Shown here: positions 7,798 to 15,095 of the stretch, piece after piece
Layout of the letters: the number at the start of each line of letters is the position of its first letter
How positions within the stretch are numbered: the first letter of the stretch is position 1
From: Peptococcaceae bacterium
GTDB taxonomy: Bacteria; Bacillota; Dehalobacteriia; UBA4068; UBA4997
NCBI GenBank assembly: GCA_022797295.1
Contig: JAAWKH010000002.1
Span: 62,001 to 126,000, forward strand
DNA: 64,000 nt
Direction: 5' to 3'
Program-made: the position numbers and the translations under genes
The notes under the pieces: model-generated
The model's database searches: none
Told to the model about the DNA's origin: nothing
Seen by the model: the letters and a program-made list of their open reading frames with translations, nothing else

Positions 7798-8841
7798 TCA
7801 GCCGATAGCTGACATTATATTCATCAAAGGCAGCATAACCGAAAGCAAAATCAGGCCAACCAACAATGAACAGACGAAAACCAGGGCCGGCTCCACCCGG
7901 CTAACGGTGTCCTCCAAGGCTGCTTCACTGGTTTCAGCGGTGCTTTCTGCAATTTTGTTCATCGTACTGTCGGCCAGGCCGCTGCGCTGGCCCAGCTCCA
8001 GCAGCCGGCATTGGCTGGCTGGCAGCATTTTGCTTTCTCGCAGGGCTTCGCTGAGACTGTGGCCGTTATCTAAAAGCTCGCGACAGTTTTGGCAGCGTTT
8101 TTGAGCCGATGGAATATCCGCCACCAGACCGCTGGCCAGATCCAGAGCTTCCTCCAGCGGCAGGCCGCTGGATATACCCATTGCCAATGCCTGTGCCAAA
8201 CGGGCAGTGTTGATTTGGTTGGCCAGGCCTTTGTCGCCGCTGCTTTTCTGCCAGGCTGCGGTTAAGCTGCTGCGGAAAGAAGATGAAACGGCAAACACAG
8301 TGACAAACACCACCAACAAAGCCAGCAACAGCCAAAGCACCGGCATAGCGGCGTCTAAACCTTGGCCAACGCTTAGCAGCATGCCAGCCACGCCGGTTAA
8401 GCTACCGCCCAATGAGGTGTAAACATCGTTAAAAATAGGCAAAACTTTAATCAGCAGCACGGCAATCACCAGCAGCATTAAGAGCAGCATCACTGCTGGA
8501 TAAAGCAGAGCGCTACGGATACGTTTATCTAGGCGCACACGGCCCTCATAGTACTGAGCCAGGGCGGAGAGAGCTTCCTCGGTGCGGCCGGATTGCTCGC
8601 CAACCTCTAACAGGCCGCAGACGTAGGCCGGGAAGCGGCCGCTATCTTTCAGAGCCTGCGGCAGGGTGCTGCCATCATCAATTTGCAGAGCCAGGCTGTT
8701 CAACAGCTGCTTGTGTTCCGCGGAGCTTTCCTCAGCCAGCAGGGCAAGGCCGTCGCTGGCGCTGACGCCAGCGTGTAGCAGCAGAGAAAGTTCCAGACAA
8801 AATGAAGCAATTTCTTCATTAGATAAAATTTGTGTTTTCAT
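7798..8841 (-). CDS. pilC: Type IV pilus / type II secretion inner-membrane platform protein PilC/GspF
   Basis: The 347-residue protein has the duplicated GspF domain: Phe-Cys-x-Glu-Leu-Ser-Leu-Leu-Leu-x-Ala-Gly-Val at the N-terminus and a second copy near residue 213 (Leu-Ala-Gln-Ala-Leu-Ala-Met-Gly-Ile). Three TM regions are visible, around 113-135, 163-190 and the C-terminus. It couples the cytoplasmic ATPase to pilin insertion or extraction. It is the first gene of the pilus cluster and probably starts the transcript running through pilT. Confidence 0.85.
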   Translation of the reverse strand: MKTQILSNEEIASFCLELSLLLHAGVSASDGLALLAEESSAEHKQLLNSLALQIDDGSTLPQALKDSGRFPAYVCGLLEVGEQSGRTEEALSALAQYYEGRVRLDKRIRSALLYPAVMLLLMLLVIAVLLIKVLPIFNDVYTSLGGSLTGVAGMLLSVGQGLDAAMPVLWLLLALLVVFVTVFAVSSSFRSSLTAAWQKSSGDKGLANQINTARLAQALAMGISSGLPLEEALDLASGLVADIPSAQKRCQNCRELLDNGHSLSEALRESKMLPASQCRLLELGQRSGLADSTMNKIAESTAETSEAALEDTVSRVEPALVFVCSLLVGLILLSVMLPLMNIMSAIG

Positions 8842-8876
8842 AGCTAACTCCTATTCAAAATGGTGTAAAATTATTA

Positions 8877-8905
8877 GGCCGACTTGGCGTTAAGCTAAGC
8901 CGACC
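8877..8905 (-). terminator. Probable terminator after transglutaminase gene
   Basis: A 12-bp stem with three G-U type pairs (arms 8877-8888 and 8894-8905, 5-nt loop) lies between the transglutaminase stop and pilC. On the minus strand it is followed by TAATAATTTT, so termination may be partial. Confidence 0.45.
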
Positions 8906-8913
8906 AAAATGTT

Positions 8914-9813
8914 TTAGTATAAATATTTGGTGGTATAGTTTTTGCCGTCACCAATGTATTTCATAATTGCTTCGCTCTTATTACTAGATGAAGCAAATGT
9001 GGGGTCCATTCTCTGCCAGTTGGTGCCATTGAACTGAATGGCGTTGTCAATCCAGCCGGTTTCCTTGGTCCAAACGCTAATCCAGGCGTGGTAGGAGGTT
9101 CCGGCGTAGCCAACCACCAGCTTGCATGGGATGCCCTGGCTGCGCAGCATGCCGGTCATCACCGAGGCATAATCAAAACAAATGCCTTTTTTGGCCGCCA
9201 ACACAGTATCCAGCACCGGCAGATAACCGCTGGCTACATTTTTGGCTTTTTCCGTGTCGTAAGTAAAGTTATCTACTACAAAATTGTAAATTTTTTCAAT
9301 CTTTTTCAAGTCGTTGGTTTCACCCTGCAACAATTCCGCAGCCTTTTTGGTGGTGTTGGGGGCGCTGGCATAATCAACATATTGATTTGGGCGCAAAAAA
9401 GGTGCAAATTCGTTGGTCAAGGTAACTTTGAAGCTGGTTGAAACCACCGTGGCATATTTATTCTCGGTGGTGTTTTCAAAAATGGTTACCTTGTAATCAC
9501 CATTGCCGTCGGAAAGGGGAAAAGTAATCCATTTTTGCGGTGGCAGTTCATATGTATAGGTGGTTTTGGGGCCGACAACCTGGGCCCGGATGCGTTTGCC
9601 GGTGTTGGCGGTAAACTGGGCCATTACATAGCCGTCGGAGGTGTTGGAATAATCGATGGTGGCTTTATCGCAGGATTTTGTAGCCGTGCCGGAGGCCGTC
9701 GGCATATCCACCGCCAGCAAAGCGTGCGGTGTAATTAGCACCAGCAGCAGGGCTGTTAATATGAAAATTAGTGTTTTAAATGTTGATAATGTTGATATAG
9801 AGCTTCTTTGCAT
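8914..9813 (-). CDS. Secreted transglutaminase-like cysteine protein
   Basis: The 299-residue product has a signal peptide or N-terminal anchor (about 10-34). A beta-rich region of about 110 residues follows, then a transglutaminase-core domain. The catalytic Cys is in Gly-Ile-Cys-Phe-Asp-Tyr-Ala (about residue 212), His in Tyr-His-Ala-Trp (about 243), and Asp in the following Trp-Ile-Asp / Met-Asp-Pro-Thr region. Such extracellular domains can be proteases or crosslinkers. It lies beside the pilus/sortase cluster, so a cell-surface role is plausible. Two tandem promoters lie upstream. Confidence 0.85.
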   Translation of the reverse strand: MQRSSISTLSTFKTLIFILTALLLVLITPHALLAVDMPTASGTATKSCDKATIDYSNTSDGYVMAQFTANTGKRIRAQVVGPKTTYTYELPPQKWITFPLSDGNGDYKVTIFENTTENKYATVVSTSFKVTLTNEFAPFLRPNQYVDYASAPNTTKKAAELLQGETNDLKKIEKIYNFVVDNFTYDTEKAKNVASGYLPVLDTVLAAKKGICFDYASVMTGMLRSQGIPCKLVVGYAGTSYHAWISVWTKETGWIDNAIQFNGTNWQRMDPTFASSSNKSEAIMKYIGDGKNYTTKYLY

Positions 9814-9877
9814 AGTAACACTTCCTTATCTCAAATTGTTTTGGTCAGAGGATTTTACTCACATCATATACGCCATC

Positions 9878-9906
9878 ATTATACCATATAAGAAATGAAA
9901 ATGCAA
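9878..9906 (-). promoter_or_regulatory. Proximal promoter of transglutaminase gene
   Basis: On the minus strand TTGCAT and TATAAT are separated by exactly 17 bp (complement of 9901-9906 and 9878-9883). The predicted start site is about 60 bp before the ATG. The sequence lies inside the first copy of a direct repeat. Confidence 0.65.
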
Positions 9907-10046
9907 CCATTTTTACAAACTACACTATGGTATTGGTTCGCAATGGGCTCTGCCATCGCCTTTTGGGCTTGGCAATCGCCCTTGCTCACGTTATACCATA
10001 TAAGAAATGAAAATGCAACCATTTTTACAAACTGCACTATGCTATT
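9879..10046. repeat. Direct repeat of about 56 bp, copies 112 bp apart
   Basis: Copy 1 (9879-9934) and copy 2 (9991-10046) differ at two positions. Each copy contains the same minus-strand promoter. The 308-bp space between the transglutaminase gene and the flavoprotein gene holds only this repeat, a unique 56-bp spacer and a plus-strand promoter. Confidence 0.9.
9990..10018 (-). promoter_or_regulatory. Distal, duplicated promoter of transglutaminase gene
   Basis: The second repeat copy carries the same TTGCAT with a 17-bp spacer but TATAAC as -10, so it is predicted to be weaker than the proximal copy. Confidence 0.5.
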
Positions 10047-10055
10047 ACTGTTTGC

Positions 10056-10084
10056 TTTACAATCTTACGGTGTTGTAGTATAAT
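10056..10084 (+). promoter_or_regulatory. Promoter of flavodiiron fusion gene
   Basis: TTTACA (10056-10061), a 17-bp spacer and TATAAT (10079-10084) precede the ATG at 10122, which has a GGAGAGGTG ribosome site. Confidence 0.6.
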
Positions 10085-10121
10085 TATTATTGTTATATTA
10101 TTAAACGGAGAGGTGAACTAA

Positions 10122-11915
10122 ATGGAAATTAGCAAGGATATTCGCTATGTTGGCGTGAACGATCATCAGGTGGATTTGTTCGAGGGGCAATATGTGGTGC
10201 CTAATGGGATGGCCTACAATTCCTACGTGATTTTGGATGAAAAAGTTGCGGTTATGGATACGGTTGACCGTAATTTTACCCACGAATGGATGGATAACCT
10301 GGCCGCCGTGCTGGACGGCCGCCAGCCTGATTACTTGATTGTGCAACATATGGAGCCGGACCATTCGGCTAACATTGCCAATTTTATGAAAAACTATCCG
10401 GCGGCTACCGTGGTGTCTTCAGCCAAGGCCTTTGTGATGATGCAGAATTTTTTTGGCACCGATTTTGCTGAACGCCGCATTGTGGTGGGCGAGAATGACA
10501 GCCTGAACCTGGGCCGTCACCAGCTTACCTTTGTTACCGCGCCGATGGTGCATTGGCCGGAGGTTATTGTAACCTATGATAGTACGGACAAAGTGTTGTT
10601 TTCTGCGGATGGCTTTGGCAAATTTGGCGCTTTGGATGTGGACGAACCCTGGGCTGACGAGGCTAGAAGATATTACATTGGCATTGTTGGCAAATATGGC
10701 AAACAGGTGCAGGCTTTGCTAAAAAAAGCCGCTGGGTTGGATATTGCCACAATTTGTCCGCTGCATGGGCCGGTTTTGCGGGAAAATCTGGGTTATTACC
10801 TGAGCCTTTACAATTTGTGGTCCTCTTACACCACAGAGAGCGAGGGCATTATGCTGGCCTACACCTCAGTTTATGGCCACACCAAAAAGGCTGTTGAACA
10901 GCTGGCGGATAAGTTGCGCAGCCGCGGCTGCCCGGAAGTCGTCGTTTACGATTTGGCCCGTTGCGATATGGCTCAAGCTGTGGCCGACGCTTTTCGCTTT
11001 GGTCGTCTGGTGTTGGCAACCACCACTTATAACGCCGGGATTTTTCCGTTTATGCGGGAGTTTATTGAGCACCTGACGGAGCGTGGTTTTTGTAACAAAA
11101 CGGTAGCTTTGATTGAAAACGGTTCCTGGGCGCCATTGGCCGCCAAAACAATGCGGGGAATGCTGGCAGATTGCCCCAATCTAGCCTTTGCGGAAAACAC
11201 AGTGAAAATTATGTCCGCCTTAAATGAAGAAAGCAAAAAACAGCTGGACGCTTTGGCTGATGAGCTTTGTCGGGATTATTTGGCGCAGCATGATGAAACT
11301 GCTAACAAAAATGACCTTTCCGCTCTCTTTAAGATTGGCTATGGACTTTACGTCGTCACCTGCAATGACGGCAAACGGGACAACGGTTTGATTGTCAACA
11401 CCGTGACTCAGCTGACCAGCACGCCCAATCGGGTTGCTGTTGCGATTAATAAGGATAATTATTCTCATCATGTTATCAAACAAACCGGGGTTATGAATGT
11501 CAACTGCCTGACGGTGGAGGCTCCGTTTAGCGTCTTTGAAAACTTTGGTTTCCAAAGCGGCCGCAGCGTGGATAAGTTTGCCGGTTGGTCGCCCTTGCAT
11601 TCCGATAATGGATTGGTTTTTCTGCCTAAATATATCAACTCCTTTATGTCGCTCAAGGTGGAGCAGTATCTGGATATGGGCACTCACGGCTTGTTCATTT
11701 GCGCCGTGACGGAAGCGCGCGTGCTTTCCGACAAGGAAACGATGACGTATAGCTACTATCAAAGCAATGTGAAACCTAAGCCGCAAATCGCTGGTAAAAA
11801 AGGTTATGTTTGTAAAATTTGCGGTTATGTTTATGAGGGCGACGAGCTGCCTGAGGATTTTGTTTGCCCACTTTGCAAGCATGGCGCAGCTGATTTTGAG
11901 CCGATAACGGAATAA
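10122..11915 (+). CDS. Flavodiiron O2/NO reductase fused to flavin reductase and rubredoxin
   Basis: The cytoplasmic 597-residue enzyme would reduce O2 to water or NO to N2O, protecting an anaerobe. Domains in order: metallo-beta-lactamase-type diiron domain (1-about 240) with His76-x-Glu78-x-Asp80-His81, His144, Asp163 and His215 as ligands; flavodoxin (about 243-395, FMN-binding Thr-Ser-Val-Tyr-Gly-His-Thr); flavin-reductase-like domain (about 403-540); rubredoxin (about 550-597) with CxxC pairs in Cys-Lys-Ile-Cys-Gly and Cys-Pro-Leu-Cys. In related anaerobes the flavodiiron protein and the flavin reductase-rubredoxin are separate genes; here both are one chain, carrying its own electron supply. 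Confidence 0.9.
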   Translation: MEISKDIRYVGVNDHQVDLFEGQYVVPNGMAYNSYVILDEKVAVMDTVDRNFTHEWMDNLAAVLDGRQPDYLIVQHMEPDHSANIANFMKNYPAATVVSSAKAFVMMQNFFGTDFAERRIVVGENDSLNLGRHQLTFVTAPMVHWPEVIVTYDSTDKVLFSADGFGKFGALDVDEPWADEARRYYIGIVGKYGKQVQALLKKAAGLDIATICPLHGPVLRENLGYYLSLYNLWSSYTTESEGIMLAYTSVYGHTKKAVEQLADKLRSRGCPEVVVYDLARCDMAQAVADAFRFGRLVLATTTYNAGIFPFMREFIEHLTERGFCNKTVALIENGSWAPLAAKTMRGMLADCPNLAFAENTVKIMSALNEESKKQLDALADELCRDYLAQHDETANKNDLSALFKIGYGLYVVTCNDGKRDNGLIVNTVTQLTSTPNRVAVAINKDNYSHHVIKQTGVMNVNCLTVEAPFSVFENFGFQSGRSVDKFAGWSPLHSDNGLVFLPKYINSFMSLKVEQYLDMGTHGLFICAVTEARVLSDKETMTYSYYQSNVKPKPQIAGKKGYVCKICGYVYEGDELPEDFVCPLCKHGAADFEPITE

Positions 11916-11930
11916 TGGCGGGCTGGTTTA

Positions 11931-12863
11931 ATGGAAAGGGAGCTTAAAGAGACGGCCGCTGCTGAAAAATATTACAGGTTGGACGCTAACGGTCACAAAT
12001 GCTACACAAATGGGCCGGGCAAACCGCCAATTTTTATCCAGGCCATTCTTGATAACCGGGAAATGTCGGATAACGAATTTTTTCGTATCACCAACGCTTA
12101 TTTGGATTGGGACAAGCAGGGTGATGACGCGGCGGTTTTGGAACCCTTGATTGCCTTGCTGGCCAAATGGGGCGACAAGCTGATTTTTGCTTTTGAGGAC
12201 CGAATGGCGCAGCTTTTATATTCGCTGGATACGCGCCGGATTGCCAACAATGTTTATAAGGGCGAGCATTTTTCCAAAGATGATTTTTTGTATACTCGCT
12301 GTGTGGTTTTGGTGAATGGCAAGCAGTATTACAATGATATTATACGTGGCGTTCGTCGGTTGGGTGCGGATTTGCAATTTGAGGCTATTCTCTATGCGCC
12401 GGTTTGCGCTTGGGCTCGCTGTCATTTGCGCGCGCCGGAGGCTTATCCTCACGTGCCGCCGGTCAGCTATGAAACGATGAGCAACCAGGAGGCTTGGCAG
12501 GAGGTTACGCCGGCCACCTTAGCAAGTTTTATCTCTGCCAATGTGGAGGAGCCGCTGGAAGTACGGCAGGTGTTTTGCGAGTGTGGCTGTCGAGATTTTC
12601 GGGTGCGTTTGGATGCAGGGTGCGGCGCAATGCAGCTGACCTGTTTGAAATGCGGAACGGAAAAATTGCAGTTTACCAGCGCGGAGCTTTGGCAAACTTG
12701 TCGGCCACGGCGGCGCAAATGCGGCAACTGCCGCAGCGAGGTTTTGAACGTTAGCGTTGGTTTAGCCAAGCAGCCAGACGGCCGATTGCAGCGGGTGTAT
12801 TTGGGAGCGCGCTGCGTTAAGTGCGACGAGCTGTTTATGCTGGCGAATTGGCCGCTTGATTAA
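11931..12863 (+). CDS. DUF4240-like protein with C-terminal zinc ribbons
   Basis: Residues of about 42-170 match the pattern I know for DUF4240 (Phe-x-x-Ile, Leu-x-Pro-Leu-x-x-Leu-Leu, Ile-Phe-Ala-Phe-Glu-Asp-x-x-Ala-x-Leu-Leu-Tyr-x-Leu-Asp-Thr-Arg). The last 100 residues hold four Cys pairs (Cys-Glu-Cys-Gly-Cys, Cys-Leu-Lys-Cys, Cys-Gly-Asn-Cys, Cys-Val-Lys-Cys), consistent with two zinc ribbons. The gene starts 15 bp after the flavodiiron gene and probably shares its transcript. Its function is unknown; zinc or nucleic-acid binding is inference. Confidence 0.7.
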   Translation: MERELKETAAAEKYYRLDANGHKCYTNGPGKPPIFIQAILDNREMSDNEFFRITNAYLDWDKQGDDAAVLEPLIALLAKWGDKLIFAFEDRMAQLLYSLDTRRIANNVYKGEHFSKDDFLYTRCVVLVNGKQYYNDIIRGVRRLGADLQFEAILYAPVCAWARCHLRAPEAYPHVPPVSYETMSNQEAWQEVTPATLASFISANVEEPLEVRQVFCECGCRDFRVRLDAGCGAMQLTCLKCGTEKLQFTSAELWQTCRPRRRKCGNCRSEVLNVSVGLAKQPDGRLQRVYLGARCVKCDELFMLANWPLD

Positions 12864-12876
12864 TTAAAGATTAATT

Positions 12877-12915
12877 AAAAAAATCCATTTGGTTTTAATC
12901 AGATGGATTTTTTTT
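12877..12915 (+). terminator. Rho-independent terminator
   Basis: A hairpin with A-rich left arm (ending ATCCAT) and complementary right arm is followed by a run of eight T residues. It closes the flavodiiron/DUF4240 transcript before the sporulation operon. Confidence 0.85.
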
Positions 12916-12995
12916 GTTAATTTGTCGGCGCTGGCTTGTTCTTGCTTGTCTTAGCGGTTAATAAAATATAGCAGAAGAGAAAAGGGGTGAGCTGA

Positions 12996-13946
12996 ATGCC
13001 AACTTCAAAAACGACAACTTCATCGGAGCCGTTTGCAGAGCTGAAAGCATTGTTGCTGCCCTCTTTGGCGGCGGCCTTGCAGGAATTGCCGGCGGCTGAG
13101 TGGGAGCGTTTGCAGGAAATTCGCCTGCGTATTGGTCAGCCGGTACGCCTGAGGCTGGCTGCTGGGGAGCGCACCTTGCCTTTGCTTTGGCAGCAGGATT
13201 GGCAGGAGCGACAGCTGATGCTTTTTTTACATAATTCAGTTTACGCTTATGAGGAGCAGCTGCGTCAGGGTTTTGTGACGTTGCCGGGAGGTCATCGGGT
13301 TGGCCTGGTGGGCGAGGCCTGGTTTACAGAGGGAGAGCTGCGCGGCTTTAAGCATATCGCCAGCCTGAATATCCGTTTGGCGCGGGCAGTGCCTGGCGTG
13401 GCCAAGCCATTTTTGCCATATATTGTGGGCGGTGGTCGGGTTTTGCGCACTTTGCTGGCCGCGCCGCCGGGCGTGGGCAAAACCACTTTGTTGCGTGATT
13501 TGGTGCGCATATTGGCTGAGGGAGAAGCTGGTCTGCCCCCTTTGAATATTGGTTTGGCGGATGAGCGAATGGAGATTGCAGCAGCAGTGGACGGTTGTCC
13601 GCAGTTGCCAGTCGGTAGCCGTTGTGATGTTATATCAGCCTGTTCCAAGGCGCAGGCGGTAATGATATTGTTGCGTTCTATGGGGCCGCAACTGGTGGTG
13701 ACGGATGAGGTGGGCAGTCAGGCAGATTGCGAGGCTTTAGCGGCGGCTTTGAACGCCGGGGTTTCCGTGCTGGCCAGCGCGCATGGCGGCAGCCGGGAGG
13801 AATTGCTGGCCCGGCCCTGGTTGGGCGATTTGTTGAGAGAGGGTTTTTTTGAGCGTTTACTGTTGCTGAAGCGCGAGCCTGCCGGTTTGCTGACGGCATT
13901 AGCGCCGGCAGCGGTGTATGATGGCCAAGGGAGGCAACTATGTTGA
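12996..13946 (+). CDS. spoIIIAA: Stage III sporulation protein AA (ATPase)
   Basis: This secretion-type ATPase of the mother-cell channel (feeding tube) connects to the forespore during engulfment. Walker A is at about 156-163 (Ala-Pro-Pro-Gly-Val-Gly-Lys-Thr), with a Walker B-like Asp-Glu-Val-Gly downstream. The 316-residue length is normal. The ATG has AAAGGGGTGA about 10 nt upstream. The operon continues with seven tightly packed genes. Sigma-E control is known for the family; I could not place a convincing sigma-E promoter by eye. Confidence 0.95.
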   Translation: MPTSKTTTSSEPFAELKALLLPSLAAALQELPAAEWERLQEIRLRIGQPVRLRLAAGERTLPLLWQQDWQERQLMLFLHNSVYAYEEQLRQGFVTLPGGHRVGLVGEAWFTEGELRGFKHIASLNIRLARAVPGVAKPFLPYIVGGGRVLRTLLAAPPGVGKTTLLRDLVRILAEGEAGLPPLNIGLADERMEIAAAVDGCPQLPVGSRCDVISACSKAQAVMILLRSMGPQLVVTDEVGSQADCEALAAALNAGVSVLASAHGGSREELLARPWLGDLLREGFFERLLLLKREPAGLLTALAPAAVYDGQGRQLC

Positions 13947-14458
13947 AAGTGTTGGGGGCAGTTTGCGTTTTGCTGGCAACGGTTAGCGGCTTTGCTCAGT
14001 TGCGCAACGCCTTGCAGCAGCGAGTGGCTGAGCTGCGGGATTGCCTGGCGGCGGTGCGTCTGTTGCAGAGTGAGATGAATTATGGTTTGTTGCCTTTGCC
14101 GCGCTTGTGCGAGCTGGCGGCCGGACAAATCGACGGAGCTGTTGGGCAATTTTGGCAGTCTTTGGCTGCGGTTTTGCAGCAGGGCGAGCCGTTGGCTCTG
14201 CCGGAAATCTGGCAGCAGCTTTTAACAGCTCAAAGCCAAAACTGGCATTTGTTGCCTGAGGATTTGCAAGCTTTAACAGAGCTGGGGCAGGGGTTGGGCA
14301 GCTCTGGCCTTAGCAATCAACAGCGGCTTTTGGCTCTGACGGAGCAGCGTTTACAGCGTTTGGCGGCAGAGGCTGAGGAACGCCGCGGACGGCTGGCGCG
14401 TTTGCTGGGCGGTTTGGGCTGGTGCAGCGGCTTGCTGCTGGTGTGTCTGTGGCTTTGA
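13940..14458 (+). CDS. spoIIIAB: Stage III sporulation protein AB
   Basis: The 172-residue membrane protein resembles GspF/PilC-type platform components. An N-terminal hydrophobic helix (about 1-20), a helical cytoplasmic body (Leu-Leu-Gln-Ser-Glu-Met-Asn-Tyr, a family hallmark) and a C-terminal TM helix are visible. The start overlaps spoIIIAA by 7 bp. Confidence 0.9.
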   Translation: MLKVLGAVCVLLATVSGFAQLRNALQQRVAELRDCLAAVRLLQSEMNYGLLPLPRLCELAAGQIDGAVGQFWQSLAAVLQQGEPLALPEIWQQLLTAQSQNWHLLPEDLQALTELGQGLGSSGLSNQQRLLALTEQRLQRLAAEAEERRGRLARLLGGLGWCSGLLLVCLWL

Positions 14459-14492
14459 GGGTTGACAGATTTTGCTTTAGGAGGGCTGGCTG

Positions 14493-14693
14493 ATGGTGGA
14501 AGTAAGCGTAATATTTTTTCTGGCAGGTTTGGCAATCGCGGTTACGGTAATCAACGCGCTGCTGAAGCAGGCCGGGCGGGAGGAATACAGCTATCTGGTG
14601 CTGTTGGTGGGGCTGGTGGTGGCTTTGCTGCGGGTTCTGCCGCTGGTGCTCTCGCTTTTTACTGAAGTGCAGAGCGTGTTTAGTCTTTATTAG
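14493..14693 (+). CDS. spoIIIAC: Stage III sporulation protein AC
   Basis: This tiny 66-residue protein has two TM helices and the conserved Lys-Gln-Ala-Gly-Arg-Glu-Glu-Tyr segment between them. It is a membrane component of the SpoIIIA-SpoIIQ channel. GGAGGGCTGGCTG precedes the ATG. Confidence 0.92.
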   Translation: MVEVSVIFFLAGLAIAVTVINALLKQAGREEYSYLVLLVGLVVALLRVLPLVLSLFTEVQSVFSLY

Positions 14694-14702
14694 GTGTGGG
14701 CT

Positions 14703-15095
14703 ATGGCAACCTTTTTTGCGCTGGTTGGCTTGGCGTTGGCGGGCTTGTTTTGCAGCCTGTTGCTGAAGCAAAGCGGTTTGCCGTTGTTGGCTTTGGTTTT
14801 GCAGCTGGCCCTGAGCGCTTTGATAATTTGGCGGCTATTGCCACTGCTGGCTGAGGTTTTGCAGGTTTTTCGGCGGGTGGCGGATAGTTCGGGTTTAAGC
14901 CAGCTTTATTTAGGCGTATTGCTGAAAATTATTGCCGTAAGCTATGTGGCGGAATTTGCCGCCAGCTTGTGCAAGGACGCTGGAGAAAACGCCTTGGCGG
15001 CTAAGCTGGAGCTGGCGGCTAAAGTGGTGGTTTTGCTGCTGGCGGTGCCCATCGTGGTAAATATATTGGATAGCGTGGTGAGCATATTGCCATGA
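14703..15095 (+). CDS. spoIIIAD: Stage III sporulation protein AD
   Basis: The membrane protein of about 130 residues has four hydrophobic helices and a Leu-Lys-Gln-Ser-Gly segment like the one in SpoIIIAC, its relative. The ATG at 14703 is chosen because AGGTG (14692-14696) is well spaced for it. A GTG at 14694 would lack a ribosome site. The stop overlaps spoIIIAE by 4 bp. Confidence 0.9.
   Translation: MATFFALVGLALAGLFCSLLLKQSGLPLLALVLQLALSALIIWRLLPLLAEVLQVFRRVADSSGLSQLYLGVLLKIIAVSYVAEFAASLCKDAGENALAAKLELAAKVVVLLLAVPIVVNILDSVVSILP

Noticed and set aside
9895-10083. A 62-codon plus-strand frame across the direct repeats before the flavodiiron gene
   Set aside because: No ribosome site, and it runs through duplicated promoter DNA and into the next promoter; the hydrophobic residues come from AT-rich codons.
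12916-12995. A sigma-E promoter for spoIIIAA (and similarly for spoIVA near 49.8 kb)
   Set aside because: Expected from known biology, but I found no pair of boxes with acceptable sequence and spacing, so none is listed.
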